In this document: in pieces, positions 57,431-64,000 of the stretch
Position numbering within the stretch: position 1 is the first letter of the stretch
Layout of the letters: the number at the start of each line of letters is the position of its first letter
Origin: a virus
Direction: 5' to 3' (one strand)
DNA: 64,000 nt
Virus record (IMG/VR): IMGVR_UViG_3300020201_000015
Coordinates: 1-64,000 of that record
The notes under the pieces: model-generated
What the model was told of the DNA's origin: nothing
Seen by the model: the letters and a program-made list of their open reading frames with translations, nothing else
Databases searched by the model: none
Program-made: the position numbers and the translations under genes

Positions 57431-57613
57431 GCGGCAAGGTCGCAGACGACACGTCGCAGCGCTCGCGTTCGCGCGGGTCGTACCGCTACACGCTCACCAC
57501 CGACGTGGTCGAGTGGGTACGCGCAGAGGCGGCGCGCCGCCAGGTGTCGGCAAGCGAGGTGGTACAGGATGCGCTTGCGGAGGCGCGAGATCGGCTTATT
57601 CGAGGGGGGGGGG
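57427..57613 (+). CDS. Ribbon-helix-helix-like protein running into a G10 tract
   Basis: GTG start. 'GSYRYTLTTDVVEWVRAEAA' plus 'VSASEVVQDALAEARDRLIR' looks like a CopG/RHH DNA-binding domain, about 60 residues. With ten G the frame does not stop; it reads through promoter D into the next gene. With nine G, TAA at once ends the protein after RGGG. Likely a homopolymer miscount or a switch. Confidence 0.6.
57604..57613. repeat. G10 homopolymer tract
   Basis: Ten consecutive G at the 3' end of the RHH-like gene, followed by TAACAAACAG and cassette promoter D. One base fewer gives a natural stop. Confidence 0.9.
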
Positions 57614-57626
57614 TAACAAACAGTTC

Positions 57627-57655
57627 TTGCATGGGGCACGTACCGGGTGCATACT
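57627..57655 (+). promoter_or_regulatory. Cassette promoter, copy D
   Basis: TTGCAT (57627-57632), 17 bases with GGGCACGTACCGGGTG as in copy A, CATACT (57650-57655). Leader plus AAGGA before ATG 57706. The last -35 base is T instead of C. Confidence 0.8.
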
Positions 57656-57705
57656 CCTCTTGCCACCGAGAGACACGGACCCGGACCCCAAAGGACCCCG
57701 ACCTC

Positions 57706-58023
57706 ATGAAGACGACGACGACCCACACGATCACCGAGCTTGGCGACTACGGCGCCCGCGTGCACCGCGGTACGTTCGAGGTCTTCTGCGCCGCCGGCAC
57801 CAGGCGCGCGGGTGGGGAGTGGGCGATCGTGTCCCGAGACGGGGAGACCAATACGGAGCCGACGGCGTCCGTCACGGACGGGCCGAAGGGGCCCATCCCC
57901 GGGCCCGTGCTCGCTTCTATCCGCGCGGCTCTCGTAGACCTTCCGCGCTCTGAGCATGAGGAGCGAGAGCGGATGCGACCACTGGTCATCGAAGCCATGT
58001 GGAAGCGCCGCGCGGCAGCCTGA
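57706..58023 (+). CDS. Unknown 105-aa protein
   Basis: First gene after promoter D. Beta-rich N-terminus (HTITELGDYGARVHRGTFEV), helical end. In frame with the RHH-like gene upstream, but with its own promoter and ribosome site. Unknown. Confidence 0.62.
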   Translation: MKTTTTHTITELGDYGARVHRGTFEVFCAAGTRRAGGEWAIVSRDGETNTEPTASVTDGPKGPIPGPVLASIRAALVDLPRSEHEERERMRPLVIEAMWKRRAAA

Positions 58024-58034
58024 GGCCTCGCCTT

Positions 58035-58084
58035 CCGTGTCCGCCCGCCTCATCGGAGGCTGGTAGACGCGGGCGCTGAGCCCG
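58035..58084 (+). promoter_or_regulatory. Structured intergenic element E3 (outer stem broken)
   Basis: Keeps CCGTGTC (58035-58041), hairpin GCCTC/GAGGC (58047-58060) and hairpin CGGGC/GCCCG (58070-58084), but the partner GACACGG of the outer stem is absent. Located between a stop and the next ATG, as in E1 and E2. Confidence 0.62.
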
Positions 58085-58108
58085 ACCCCCGAAGAAGGAC
58101 TGACCCCC

Positions 58109-58525
58109 ATGAAGACCGCGACTGCCGCCATCTCGAGCCCAGACCCCGCCACGGAGACCGTGGACCTGCGAGCTGAGGCGGTGCCGATTGCCACCCTCGT
58201 GCACGGCGACGAGCACGCACAGGTCCAGCGCGGCTACGTCTACCGGTGCAGCGCGGAGAGCGCTGATGCGAGCGAAGGCGTCGGGTATTTCGGGGACGAT
58301 TCCCCCCCGTGCGCGGCAGAGTACCTGTGCTGCGCAGACGCGAGCGAGGGCACCTACCTGGTGATCTCGACCGAGGCATCTGCCGATGACATCCACGTCG
58401 TGGACGGTTGGAATCTCGAACCGGCCGAAGATCTCGAGGTCGGCGAGGTCTTCGACGACGGGGTCTGGGTCGTCGTCGTCGTCAAGGCCCGGGGCCACCT
58501 CTGCACCGTCGCGGGGTCGCTGTGA
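58109..58525 (+). CDS. Unknown acidic protein (138 aa)
   Basis: 'DDSPPCAAEYLCCADASEGT' has three Cys. The C-terminus 'GEVFDDGVWVVVVVKARGHL' is a beta region of the kind seen in small virion or hydrolase-accessory proteins. Unknown. Confidence 0.6.
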   Translation: MKTATAAISSPDPATETVDLRAEAVPIATLVHGDEHAQVQRGYVYRCSAESADASEGVGYFGDDSPPCAAEYLCCADASEGTYLVISTEASADDIHVVDGWNLEPAEDLEVGEVFDDGVWVVVVVKARGHLCTVAGSL

Positions 58526-59076
58526 CCGCCCCCGTCGCCGAGCGCCACGACTGGGCGACCGACATGGGCCTGAGCGCCGAGGACATCGAGCCTCTCACGA
58601 CCGCGCACCTGTCGGCCGCGGAGATATGGCTCGCGTCTGCGTCGGAGCGGCTCCCTCCCTTCTCGGCGGTCCGCTACCGCGGTCCGACCGTTGGCTGGTC
58701 GCCTCACTCTGGACTGGTCGGGCGCGTCGACACCGGGCCCGTGCTCCTGCCGTGCGGGAACCCGGGCGAGCACAAACGCGAGCGCCCCATGGCCCTCGTC
58801 CGGTTCGCCGACGACCTCGGGGGTATCTACTGCGAGACGGACCGACTCGACGCCCTGGTGTCGGGCGCGCGCGTCTCGCGCGACATTGCCGACGGAGACG
58901 TCCAGCGTGGGCAACTCGTCACGGGGAACGTCGTGGCTCGCAAGCTCTACGGCTGCGGAGATCTCGAGCTTCACGCGCTCGTTTCGTGGGATGACGTCGA
59001 GACCTTGGGCGACGCACTCGACGGGGCGAGAGCATGGGAGCCGCTGCGGTTGCTGGCGTTCGAGGGGCGCTCATGA
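58522..59076 (+). CDS. Unknown 184-aa protein
   Basis: GTG start. 'TAHLSAAEIWLASASERLPP' then a Gly-rich beta region, 'LPCGNPGEHKRERPMALVRF'. No domain recognised. ATGA overlap with the next gene. Confidence 0.62.
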   Translation: MTAPVAERHDWATDMGLSAEDIEPLTTAHLSAAEIWLASASERLPPFSAVRYRGPTVGWSPHSGLVGRVDTGPVLLPCGNPGEHKRERPMALVRFADDLGGIYCETDRLDALVSGARVSRDIADGDVQRGQLVTGNVVARKLYGCGDLELHALVSWDDVETLGDALDGARAWEPLRLLAFEGRS

Positions 59077-59279
59077 GCCTCGAATGCATCGACGGGCCCG
59101 ATGGATGCCGGGGCGCCGTGCAGGCCAGATGGCCGGGGTACGGGTCGGGCGCTTTCGTCCGATGCGAGCGCCACGGGGATGCACGCGTCGAGCGGGAGCA
59201 AGAGAACAGGCGCAAGTACTTCGGCCCCCAACCTTCTGACTTTTCGCCCGACGACGCGGGCGAGACTTGGAGCGAGTAG
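59073..59279 (+). CDS. Unknown 68-aa Cys protein
   Basis: 'LECIDGPDGCRGAVQARWPG' and 'FVRCERHGDARVEREQENRR' look like a small zinc knuckle plus helix, a pattern known from short actinophage and plasmid proteins. Unknown. Confidence 0.6.
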   Translation: MSLECIDGPDGCRGAVQARWPGYGSGAFVRCERHGDARVEREQENRRKYFGPQPSDFSPDDAGETWSE

Positions 59280-59450
59280 ATGGATCCCACTGAAAACTGG
59301 AAACGGCAGGCTCTCGCCGCGGCGCAGATCGTCGCTCTCATCGATGCCGAAGGCGACCAGGGCGAGATCGCAGATCTCGCCAGCAGCCGTCAGCCGGCGC
59401 ACCTGGCGACATCGACCGCGAGCCGCCCGCTGGCCGAGGTGTCGCAGTGA
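59280..59450 (+). CDS. Unknown 56-aa protein
   Basis: ATG immediately after the previous stop. MDPTENWKRQALAAAQIVAL, helical. Overlaps the next GTG by four bases. Confidence 0.5.
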   Translation: MDPTENWKRQALAAAQIVALIDAEGDQGEIADLASSRQPAHLATSTASRPLAEVSQ

Positions 59451-59818
59451 CGCCCGTGGCGTTCCGCGATCTGGCGATCGTCGCAATCGAGCGGCAGATC
59501 GCCGCAGGGTCGAGGCTCGTGTGGGATCGCTGGGGACTGCTCGGCGACGACGGCGCCCCGCTGTCGTGCGGATGCGCCGTCGCCCTGGTCATCCAGGACG
59601 CCGACCCCGCAGCGGCGCGAGAGGTCGTGCGAGATAGCTCATCCTTGGATGCCGACGATGTCCGAGTCGCCGCGGCCCACGCACTTGGGCTGACGCCGAA
59701 ACAGGTCGACCAGTTCATCGCCGGGTTCGACGGGCGCGGCGAATGCACCAGCTCATGGCACCTCGCCGGCATGGCCGTCGCGCATCGGTTCGCCTCTGTC
59801 CTGCTGGTGTCGCAGTGA
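59447..59818 (+). CDS. AIAAIERQIAAG family, distant copy (123 aa)
   Basis: GTG start. 'AFRDLAIVAIERQIAAGSRL', 'CGCAVALVIQDADPAAAREV' and 'ALGLTPKQVDQFIAGFDG' align with the tandem copies near 40-41 kb, 18 kb away. The family is thus dispersed within the plus-strand arm. Confidence 0.7.
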   Translation: MTPVAFRDLAIVAIERQIAAGSRLVWDRWGLLGDDGAPLSCGCAVALVIQDADPAAAREVVRDSSSLDADDVRVAAAHALGLTPKQVDQFIAGFDGRGECTSSWHLAGMAVAHRFASVLLVSQ

Positions 59819-60012
59819 ACCGCGCCACCACTACGGAGCACGCGCGGACCAAGCCACGGGTGACCATCGTCCTGGCGCCCGACGTCCACGCGACCGGCAA
59901 GCGCCTTGCCGCGACCGATGGCAGGTCGCTCTCGTCGCTCATCGAGCGGCTCATCCTCGCGGCCGCGGACGCATCCAAGCCGGTCAAGGTGCCCCGTCCG
60001 CGCGGCAAATGA
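59815..60012 (+). CDS. Ribbon-helix-helix-like protein (65 aa)
   Basis: GTG start. 'KPRVTIVLAPDVHATGKRLA' and 'GRSLSSLIERLILAAADAS' fit a CopG/Arc-type RHH domain, which binds operator DNA as a dimer. It may regulate the late part of this arm. Confidence 0.66.
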   Translation: MNRATTTEHARTKPRVTIVLAPDVHATGKRLAATDGRSLSSLIERLILAAADASKPVKVPRPRGK

Positions 60013-60224
60013 TGGCCCGTTGGAAGTGCCCCCACTGTGGTACCGAAGGATGGGATAACGGACCCCGCCCCGCCCATATGCAAGACCCTAGGAGAGACCA
60101 CGATCGCCCTTCAGGGGGAAAGTGCAAAAAGAGCGAAGTCCAAAAACCTGCTGTCGATCCACAAATGTATGTGTCCGAGTATGTCCCTTTTTGGTGCAAC
60201 CCCCTTCCCAAGCCCCTTGCCTAG
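60009..60224 (+). CDS. Small zinc-knuckle ORF in AT-richer island (71 aa)
   Basis: ATG overlaps the RHH stop. 'MMARWKCPHCGTEGWDNGPR' starts like a zinc ribbon, but only one CxxC is present and codon use past residue 25 is unlike the neighbours. The ORF may be a degraded gene. Part of it overlaps a tRNA-like remnant region. Confidence 0.42.
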   Translation: MMARWKCPHCGTEGWDNGPRPAHMQDPRRDHDRPSGGKCKKSEVQKPAVDPQMYVSEYVPFWCNPLPKPLA

Positions 60225-60276
60225 ACCTCCGCCCGAATGCTCTACTAACTAGGCCCCATGCTCTAGGAGGTGGCCC

Positions 60277-60510
60277 TTGCAATCTTACGGATGGGGCGGC
60301 AGTCGGAGCCGCCCCGAAGGGTTTGCAGACGGTGACAACCCGTCCGCCGCTACGGTGGAGCGGCGCAGGAAAGCCGACATCGGCTTTCTAGCTTGGGTCC
60401 GCGAGGCGACGCCGGCTGACCTGGAGGCATCTCTACCTGCGATGAGGGGCTGGAAGAGGGTAGCCGTGGAGCGCCGGCTCAAGGCTATGGCAGCGCGGCC
60501 GCCAGCGTAG
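60277..60510 (+). CDS. Unknown 77-aa protein, TTG start
   Basis: TTG at 60277 has AGGAGGT 6 bases upstream, an excellent ribosome site. 'AATVERRRKADIGFLAWVRE' then 'LPAMRGWKRVAVERRLKAMA' are basic helices. It is the last gene of the plus-strand arm, converging with the minus-strand genes. Confidence 0.62.
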   Translation: MQSYGWGGSRSRPEGFADGDNPSAATVERRRKADIGFLAWVREATPADLEASLPAMRGWKRVAVERRLKAMAARPPA

Positions 60511-60699
60511 GGAGCCACCCGCTCACGTCGGGCTCGTCGCACTCGGCCGACTCCGCGCGCGCGTCGCACGCAGCGCCGAGCACGATGCGCGCCTCGGTGG
60601 GTCGCAGGTCAGCCAGCGGGCCCGATCACCAGTCGCAGCGGTCTCGCCCGCAGTCCCAGCAGCGCCGCCGGTAGGCGTCGTGGTAGCTCCGCGCCACGC
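60511..60699. other. 189-base convergent gap
   Basis: Between the two converging arms. A minus-strand GTG ORF of 23 residues (60626-60697) with CWDCGRDRC is visible but unsupported. Transcription from both arms must end here; I see no clear T-run terminator. Confidence 0.4.
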
Positions 60700-60948
60700 C
60701 TACGCCACGCCCCGGGCCATCTCCGCTTCGCGCCGCTCGACGCCGCGCCGCAACCGGTGCCGATACTCGCCGTCGGTCTCGACGTCGCGGCGAGCGGCGT
60801 CGACGCCGAGTGCCGCCGCCAGCCTGGCCAGCGCGCCGAGCTCGACGACCTGCAAGTCACCGCCTCGCAGACGGATCGTTAGCGCCGACTGGTCGCCGAG
60901 CGGGCGGGTCGGCTTGCTGCGGCGGATGCGGTTGGATGCGCTGGGCAT
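60700..60948 (-). CDS. Unknown 82-aa protein
   Basis: Basic N-terminus (MPSASNRIRRSKPTRPLGDQ) and helical Arg-rich end. Last minus-strand gene after the tail genes. 'SALTIRLRGGDLQVVELGAL' may be a small tail or regulatory protein. Unknown. Confidence 0.52.
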   Translation of the reverse strand: MPSASNRIRRSKPTRPLGDQSALTIRLRGGDLQVVELGALARLAAALGVDAARRDVETDGEYRHRLRRGVERREAEMARGVA

Positions 60949-60979
60949 GACGTAAGCTGTGGACGATGCGCAGCCGCCG

Positions 60980-62473
60980 TCAAGACGCCAGTACAGCAGC
61001 CCCGTTGGCTGCCGTATGCGACCCGGAGATAGCGATCTCCGCCGATGTTCTCACGTCAGGCCCGATCAGGAAGGCCCCTGTGGCCGGGGTGCCGACGGCT
61101 GGGGGTAGCGCGACTGAGTAGACGAATCGAGCGCCGGCGTCGAGCCGCACCCCGATATTCGCAGGGTCCCCCCAAACACGCCCGAGGACGACGTCGACGG
61201 TGCCGAGTTGCTGGACGTCGATCGCTACGCTCGATCCCTTGATAGGCAACCCCAGCGTACACGTTGGATTGAATACCAAGTCCGCGCGATTCCCCCCGTA
61301 GCCGGTAGTCCCAACCAGAATCCCCGTCCCTGAAACGAACGTGTCCGACAATCCCAACTGTCCCCATAGTACTTGAGGGATATCGGTTAGAAGACAGCCG
61401 TAAAGGTCAACCTTGCCCTCCGTGACACGTAGCCGGCTAAGATGGCAAGCGAACAGCACAGGCGACGATCCAACGACGATGTCAAGCCCGTGTATAATGC
61501 AACCAGAGAACCCGCCGTAGGTCATGAGTGTGCGCACCCCGTGCGACCCCCCCGGGTTGCCAAACCTGACATCTGCCCACGTTTGCCCGTTTCCTTCGAG
61601 AGACTGGTAGCCGCTGGCGCCGATGCGCGGCACGTCATAGATCGTGAACGTGTCGCCGTTCGCAGGGTTCCCCCACTCTGCTACGTAGACGTCGATCGTA
61701 GATGCAGCCGGAGAGAACACGATGCGGCCGGCCCCAAGGTGCTCAACGATCAAGAAGATGTGGCCTGCGAAGGTGCCGCTCGTGAGAATGCACAGCTTGC
61801 CGACGTGTGAGGCGTCTACTCCCGCCACTGTCATTTCTCCGAACGTGCCCACTGCCCACGGCTGAATAGCCGTCACTACCCGATCTGCGAGAATTGTCGT
61901 CTTGCGACCCCGGAATAGAAGCGAGGCGGAAAGGGTCGTCGCGCTAGTTTTCCAAGTCATCGCATCTGGCACGTCGCCTATTATGTTGATCGTGACAGCC
62001 ACGCGGGCGACCCCGCCAGTGCGAGCGAGCATGCTGGTCGGCGTGGTTACGCGAGCCTCGGTCGTGCCGTCCGCCAATGGGTCGCCGGCACCAGATACGT
62101 ACCACACCGCCTGATTCTGCGCAGCGAGGCTCGGCGCGTCGATGTCCGCGACGGTCGCCGAGTCCACGATCCGCACGGCGGCCTGCACGATGAACACGCG
62201 AGACGTCGACGCAAGGTCAACGAGCGCGCCCGCGTTGCTGCTCGAGTAGACCTCGGCACGCGAGAGGGTGGATGGCGCGGTGAAGAGACCTCGGCCGACC
62301 TCCCACGCGTTGTTGGCAGCCTTGATGCGGTAGGCCACCTCGTCGCCGCTGGCCAGGTCGCCGTCTGTCACGGCCGCAGCGAACGACCTCGACCCAACGA
62401 CGGCGCCGGAGAGGGAGAGCGAGCCCGTGCCTAGCGTGGCGCACGATTCCTGGACGTTGTCGGCGTACTTCAT
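60980..62473 (-). CDS. Tail fibre or receptor-binding protein
   Basis: 497 residues. The N-terminal 100 residues ('MKYADNVQESCATLGTGSLS', 'NNAWEVGRGLFTAPSTLSRA') match the adaptor domain seen at the start of many phage tail fibre/spike proteins. The remainder is rich in Gly, Val and Thr with turn-strand periodicity ('VEHLGAGRIVFSPAASTIDV'), as in beta-helix spikes. It would attach to the tail tip and recognise host polysaccharide. ATGA overlap upstream. Confidence 0.8.
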   Translation of the reverse strand: MKYADNVQESCATLGTGSLSLSGAVVGSRSFAAAVTDGDLASGDEVAYRIKAANNAWEVGRGLFTAPSTLSRAEVYSSSNAGALVDLASTSRVFIVQAAVRIVDSATVADIDAPSLAAQNQAVWYVSGAGDPLADGTTEARVTTPTSMLARTGGVARVAVTINIIGDVPDAMTWKTSATTLSASLLFRGRKTTILADRVVTAIQPWAVGTFGEMTVAGVDASHVGKLCILTSGTFAGHIFLIVEHLGAGRIVFSPAASTIDVYVAEWGNPANGDTFTIYDVPRIGASGYQSLEGNGQTWADVRFGNPGGSHGVRTLMTYGGFSGCIIHGLDIVVGSSPVLFACHLSRLRVTEGKVDLYGCLLTDIPQVLWGQLGLSDTFVSGTGILVGTTGYGGNRADLVFNPTCTLGLPIKGSSVAIDVQQLGTVDVVLGRVWGDPANIGVRLDAGARFVYSVALPPAVGTPATGAFLIGPDVRTSAEIAISGSHTAANGAAVLAS

Positions 62474-62760
62474 GGCGTTGCAAATCCTGACCCGCTGACG
62501 TTGGCGCTTGCTTCGACCGCTGCCACGACTGCACCTGTGCCAACCCAGCGAAAGCGCCAGTTGCCGGCCGCGACGTACGCCACGTCGACGTAGTAGTCGC
62601 CCGCGCTAGTGCGCACGATCTCTGCGTCGACGCCGTAAAGATACGATGTCTCCGTGCCGTTGGGCTGCCTGAACCTGAAGGCGATCGTGGTCGGGTCCGT
62701 TGCTACTCCGACAACGCGAAACTCCACGCTCGCCCGTACCGAACTGCCAAGGATGCTCAT
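62470..62760 (-). CDS. Small tail protein, Ig-like (96 aa)
   Basis: ATG 62760 in an ATGA overlap. Beta-rich, with 'VEFRVVGVATDPTTIAFRFR' and 'GDYYVDVAYVAAGNWRFRWV', resembling the small Ig/FN3-like 'phage tail protein' encoded before fibre genes. Probably part of the adsorption apparatus. Confidence 0.68.
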   Translation of the reverse strand: MSILGSSVRASVEFRVVGVATDPTTIAFRFRQPNGTETSYLYGVDAEIVRTSAGDYYVDVAYVAAGNWRFRWVGTGAVVAAVEASANVSGSGFATP

Positions 62761-62984
62761 CCGCAAATCTCCAGAGTCATGGTGGCAACGTGTCGGCTAG
62801 AAAGGGCAATGTAGCATGAGTCGACCTCTTGAAGATCGAGGCTGGCCACCTGGCGGCCAAGCAGAGACATGGCGGCGACGTAGTGCTTCACGAACGCCGC
62901 GTGCGCGCAGCCAACGACGTAGCCAGGTTCTTCGTCCAGCGACGCGATGGGCGACCCGGCGATAGGACTGCCGCCGATGGTCAT
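62757..62984 (-). CDS. Small tail-region protein, paralogue of the next upstream gene
   Basis: 75 residues. 'YVVGCAHAAFVKHYVAAMSL' matches 'FVVGCAHSMIVERHTATMSM' of the gene at 62981-63154, and both end in a short strand with CG. A tandem duplication. Function unknown. Confidence 0.62.
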   Translation of the reverse strand: MTIGGSPIAGSPIASLDEEPGYVVGCAHAAFVKHYVAAMSLLGRQVASLDLQEVDSCYIALSSRHVATMTLEICG

Positions 62985-63154
62985 CCGCAGGCCCTCATGC
63001 TCATCGTCGCCGTGTGCCGCTCGACGATCATCGAGTGCGCGCAGCCTACGACGAACGCAGGTGCTGGCGTGGCTACCGTGCCGATGCCGAGCATGGCGAG
63101 CAGCCGCCGGCCGAAGCCTATCCCTTGGACAGCTAGCGCGCGCGGGTCGATCAC
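62981..63154 (-). CDS. 57-aa tail-region protein
   Basis: GTG start in a GTGA overlap with the tail protein stop. 'VIDPRALAVQGIGFGRRLLA' then 'FVVGCAHSMIVERHTATMSM'. Paralogue of the gene that follows. Unknown. Confidence 0.6.
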   Translation of the reverse strand: MIDPRALAVQGIGFGRRLLAMLGIGTVATPAPAFVVGCAHSMIVERHTATMSMRACG

Positions 63155-64000
63155 GGGATCCTCGTCACGGTGATGGTGCCCGCCGCGTCGACGACGGTCT
63201 GATCGATCTCCGACCCGTCGGCCGGTACGCGCCGCGTTGTGTTGGTGACCACCAGCGGCAGCGTCGGATCAAGGCCGAGGATGCGATACATCTCGAGCAG
63301 CATCGTCGACTGCGTCGGGGACAGGCCGCCCGAGCCTGCCGTGTTGAGCGCCCCGCCCATCGTGCCGGCGGCGGCGAACGACGCGGCGAGCGCGTTCCAG
63401 ACCGACGCGGCGACGTTGCTCGTCGTCAGCAACTCGCCCTCTCCGGTGATTGCCGCGGAGAGCGACCCGATGGCCCTGGCCGAGCCCGTCAGCGTCGTGC
63501 TGCCCGTGAGGATGGCAACCGCCGACGCGAGCGCGCCAAGGGCCCCAGCAAGGTCGCCGGAGCCCGATAGCGAGGCCGACAGGACGAGAGCTCCCACGAC
63601 GCTGGCGGACAGGTCCCCAGACCCAGCGAGGGCGGCTTGCGCCTGCACGACGAGCCCCATCGCGCCGGTGAGGTCGCCCGCTCCCGAGAGAGCCGCCACA
63701 GCGAACACCACGAGCCCCATCGCGCCAGTGATGTTGCCCGCCCCGACCATGGCCGAGGCTACGACCCCGATCCCGACGATGGGCGCCGCGATGTCGGTGG
63801 AGCCTGACAGCGCCGCAGCCGCCGACGCGATGGCGGTGGCCGCTGCCGTGAGGTCGCCAGCGCCGAGCAGGGCCGCCGCAAGCGCAGCCTTCGCTGTCAC
63901 GCTCGCCACAAGGTCGCCCGCTCCCGTGATCCCAGCCGCGCCGTAGAGACCGCCTGCGAGATTGGCCGCGACGATGTTGCCGTTGCCGTCGACCTCGCCA
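63151..64000 (-). CDS. Repetitive tail protein, partial at right edge
   Basis: The frame is open through the right window edge. At least five repeats of about 24 residues carry 'GAGDLTGAMGLVV', 'GSGDLSASVVGALV' and similar cores ('LSGAGDL', 'LAGSGDL'), an Ala/Gly-rich coiled or beta-prism repeat typical of phage tail fibre shafts. The C-terminus 'TTRRVPADGSEIDQTVVDAA' plus GTITVTRI is a common ending of phage baseplate or tail proteins. Confidence 0.72.
   Translation of the reverse strand, partial: GEVDGNGNIVAANLAGGLYGAAGITGAGDLVASVTAKAALAAALLGAGDLTAAATAIASAAAALSGSTDIAAPIVGIGVVASAMVGAGNITGAMGLVVFAVAALSGAGDLTGAMGLVVQAQAALAGSGDLSASVVGALVLSASLSGSGDLAGALGALASAVAILTGSTTLTGSARAIGSLSAAITGEGELLTTSNVAASVWNALAASFAAAGTMGGALNTAGSGGLSPTQSTMLLEMYRILGLDPTLPLVVTNTTRRVPADGSEIDQTVVDAAGTITVTRIP

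Noticed and set aside
36527-57655. Repeated promoter cassettes considered as a dispersed CRISPR-like repeat
   Set aside because: Copies are kilobases apart, each upstream of an ATG with -35/-10 spacing, and no spacer array exists.
54522-58084. tRNA-Leu-like appearance of the repeated elements (TGGTAGACGC as in a D-arm)
   Set aside because: The anticodon-like hairpin lacks U33 and a proper 7-base loop, and no T-arm or acceptor stem is present.
60285-60569. Minus-strand ORF opposite the last plus gene
   Set aside because: Arg-rich shadow composition without ribosome site, while the plus-strand TTG ORF has a strong AGGAGGT.
1-64000. Search for integrase, transposase, endolysin and intact tRNA genes
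   Set aside because: No convincing candidate seen on either strand; they may lie outside the window.

Overview
The window looks like most of the genome of a large tailed bacteriophage (siphovirus-like or prophage-derived). It is GC-rich throughout and almost fully coding. Genes are short and usually joined by 4-base ATGA/GTGA or TGATG overlaps. There is no rRNA, transposase, integrase or chromosomal metabolism. A Cys-rich lipoprotein with Ser/Gly/Ala linkers, of a type common in myxobacteria, and the high GC suggest a myxobacterial or related deltaproteobacterial host. That host assignment is an inference.

Layout. From about 35.6 kb down to the left edge everything is on the minus strand. 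First come an XRE regulator and a Rha-like regulator, then ParB-like proteins, an RNA ligase, DNA-modification genes (Dam-like N6-adenine methylase, damaged C5 methylase, Nmad1/DUF1599), a RusA-like resolvase, an HD phosphohydrolase and a SLOG protein. Next are a replication-initiation-like protein with DnaB helicase, then many small proteins of unknown function with a MazG-like enzyme. The head module follows: terminase, a Mu gp29-like portal, an HK97-type protease with an internal scaffold start, a decoration protein, the major capsid protein and head-tail connectors. Tail genes run off the left edge. At the right end (64.0 to 60.7 kb) there are again minus-strand tail or adsorption genes, so the genome is probably circular or circularly permuted and the window breaks inside the tail module.

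From 36.6 to 60.5 kb everything is on the plus strand. This arm holds small early proteins, a Sak4-like ATPase with a PD-(D/E)XK nuclease and SSB (recombination module), coiled-coil proteins and an ASCH-domain protein. Immediately downstream, and translationally coupled, is the most striking feature: a type IV CRISPR effector operon (csf1, csf2, csf3 and a cas6-like gene, 45.5-49.6 kb) with no cas1/cas2, no DinG and no CRISPR array in the window. It runs on into a DNA methylase, an unknown 290-residue protein, and a CysH/IbrA-like, ParB/IbrB-like, CysH-like trio (49.9-53.9 kb). CysH-like genes are known companions of type IV-B loci, but a Cas6-like gene is unusual there.

The last 6 kb of the plus arm carries small unknown genes under a repeated promoter cassette. 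Four near-identical sigma70-type promoters occur in the window (36.5, 54.0, 55.1, 57.6 kb). Three repeated structured elements lie between gene pairs at 54.5, 55.7 and 58.0 kb. Several gene families have expanded inside this one genome, notably a five-copy family sharing an 'AIAAIERQIAAG' block and a five-gene family ending in 'RGEPAF'-like motifs.
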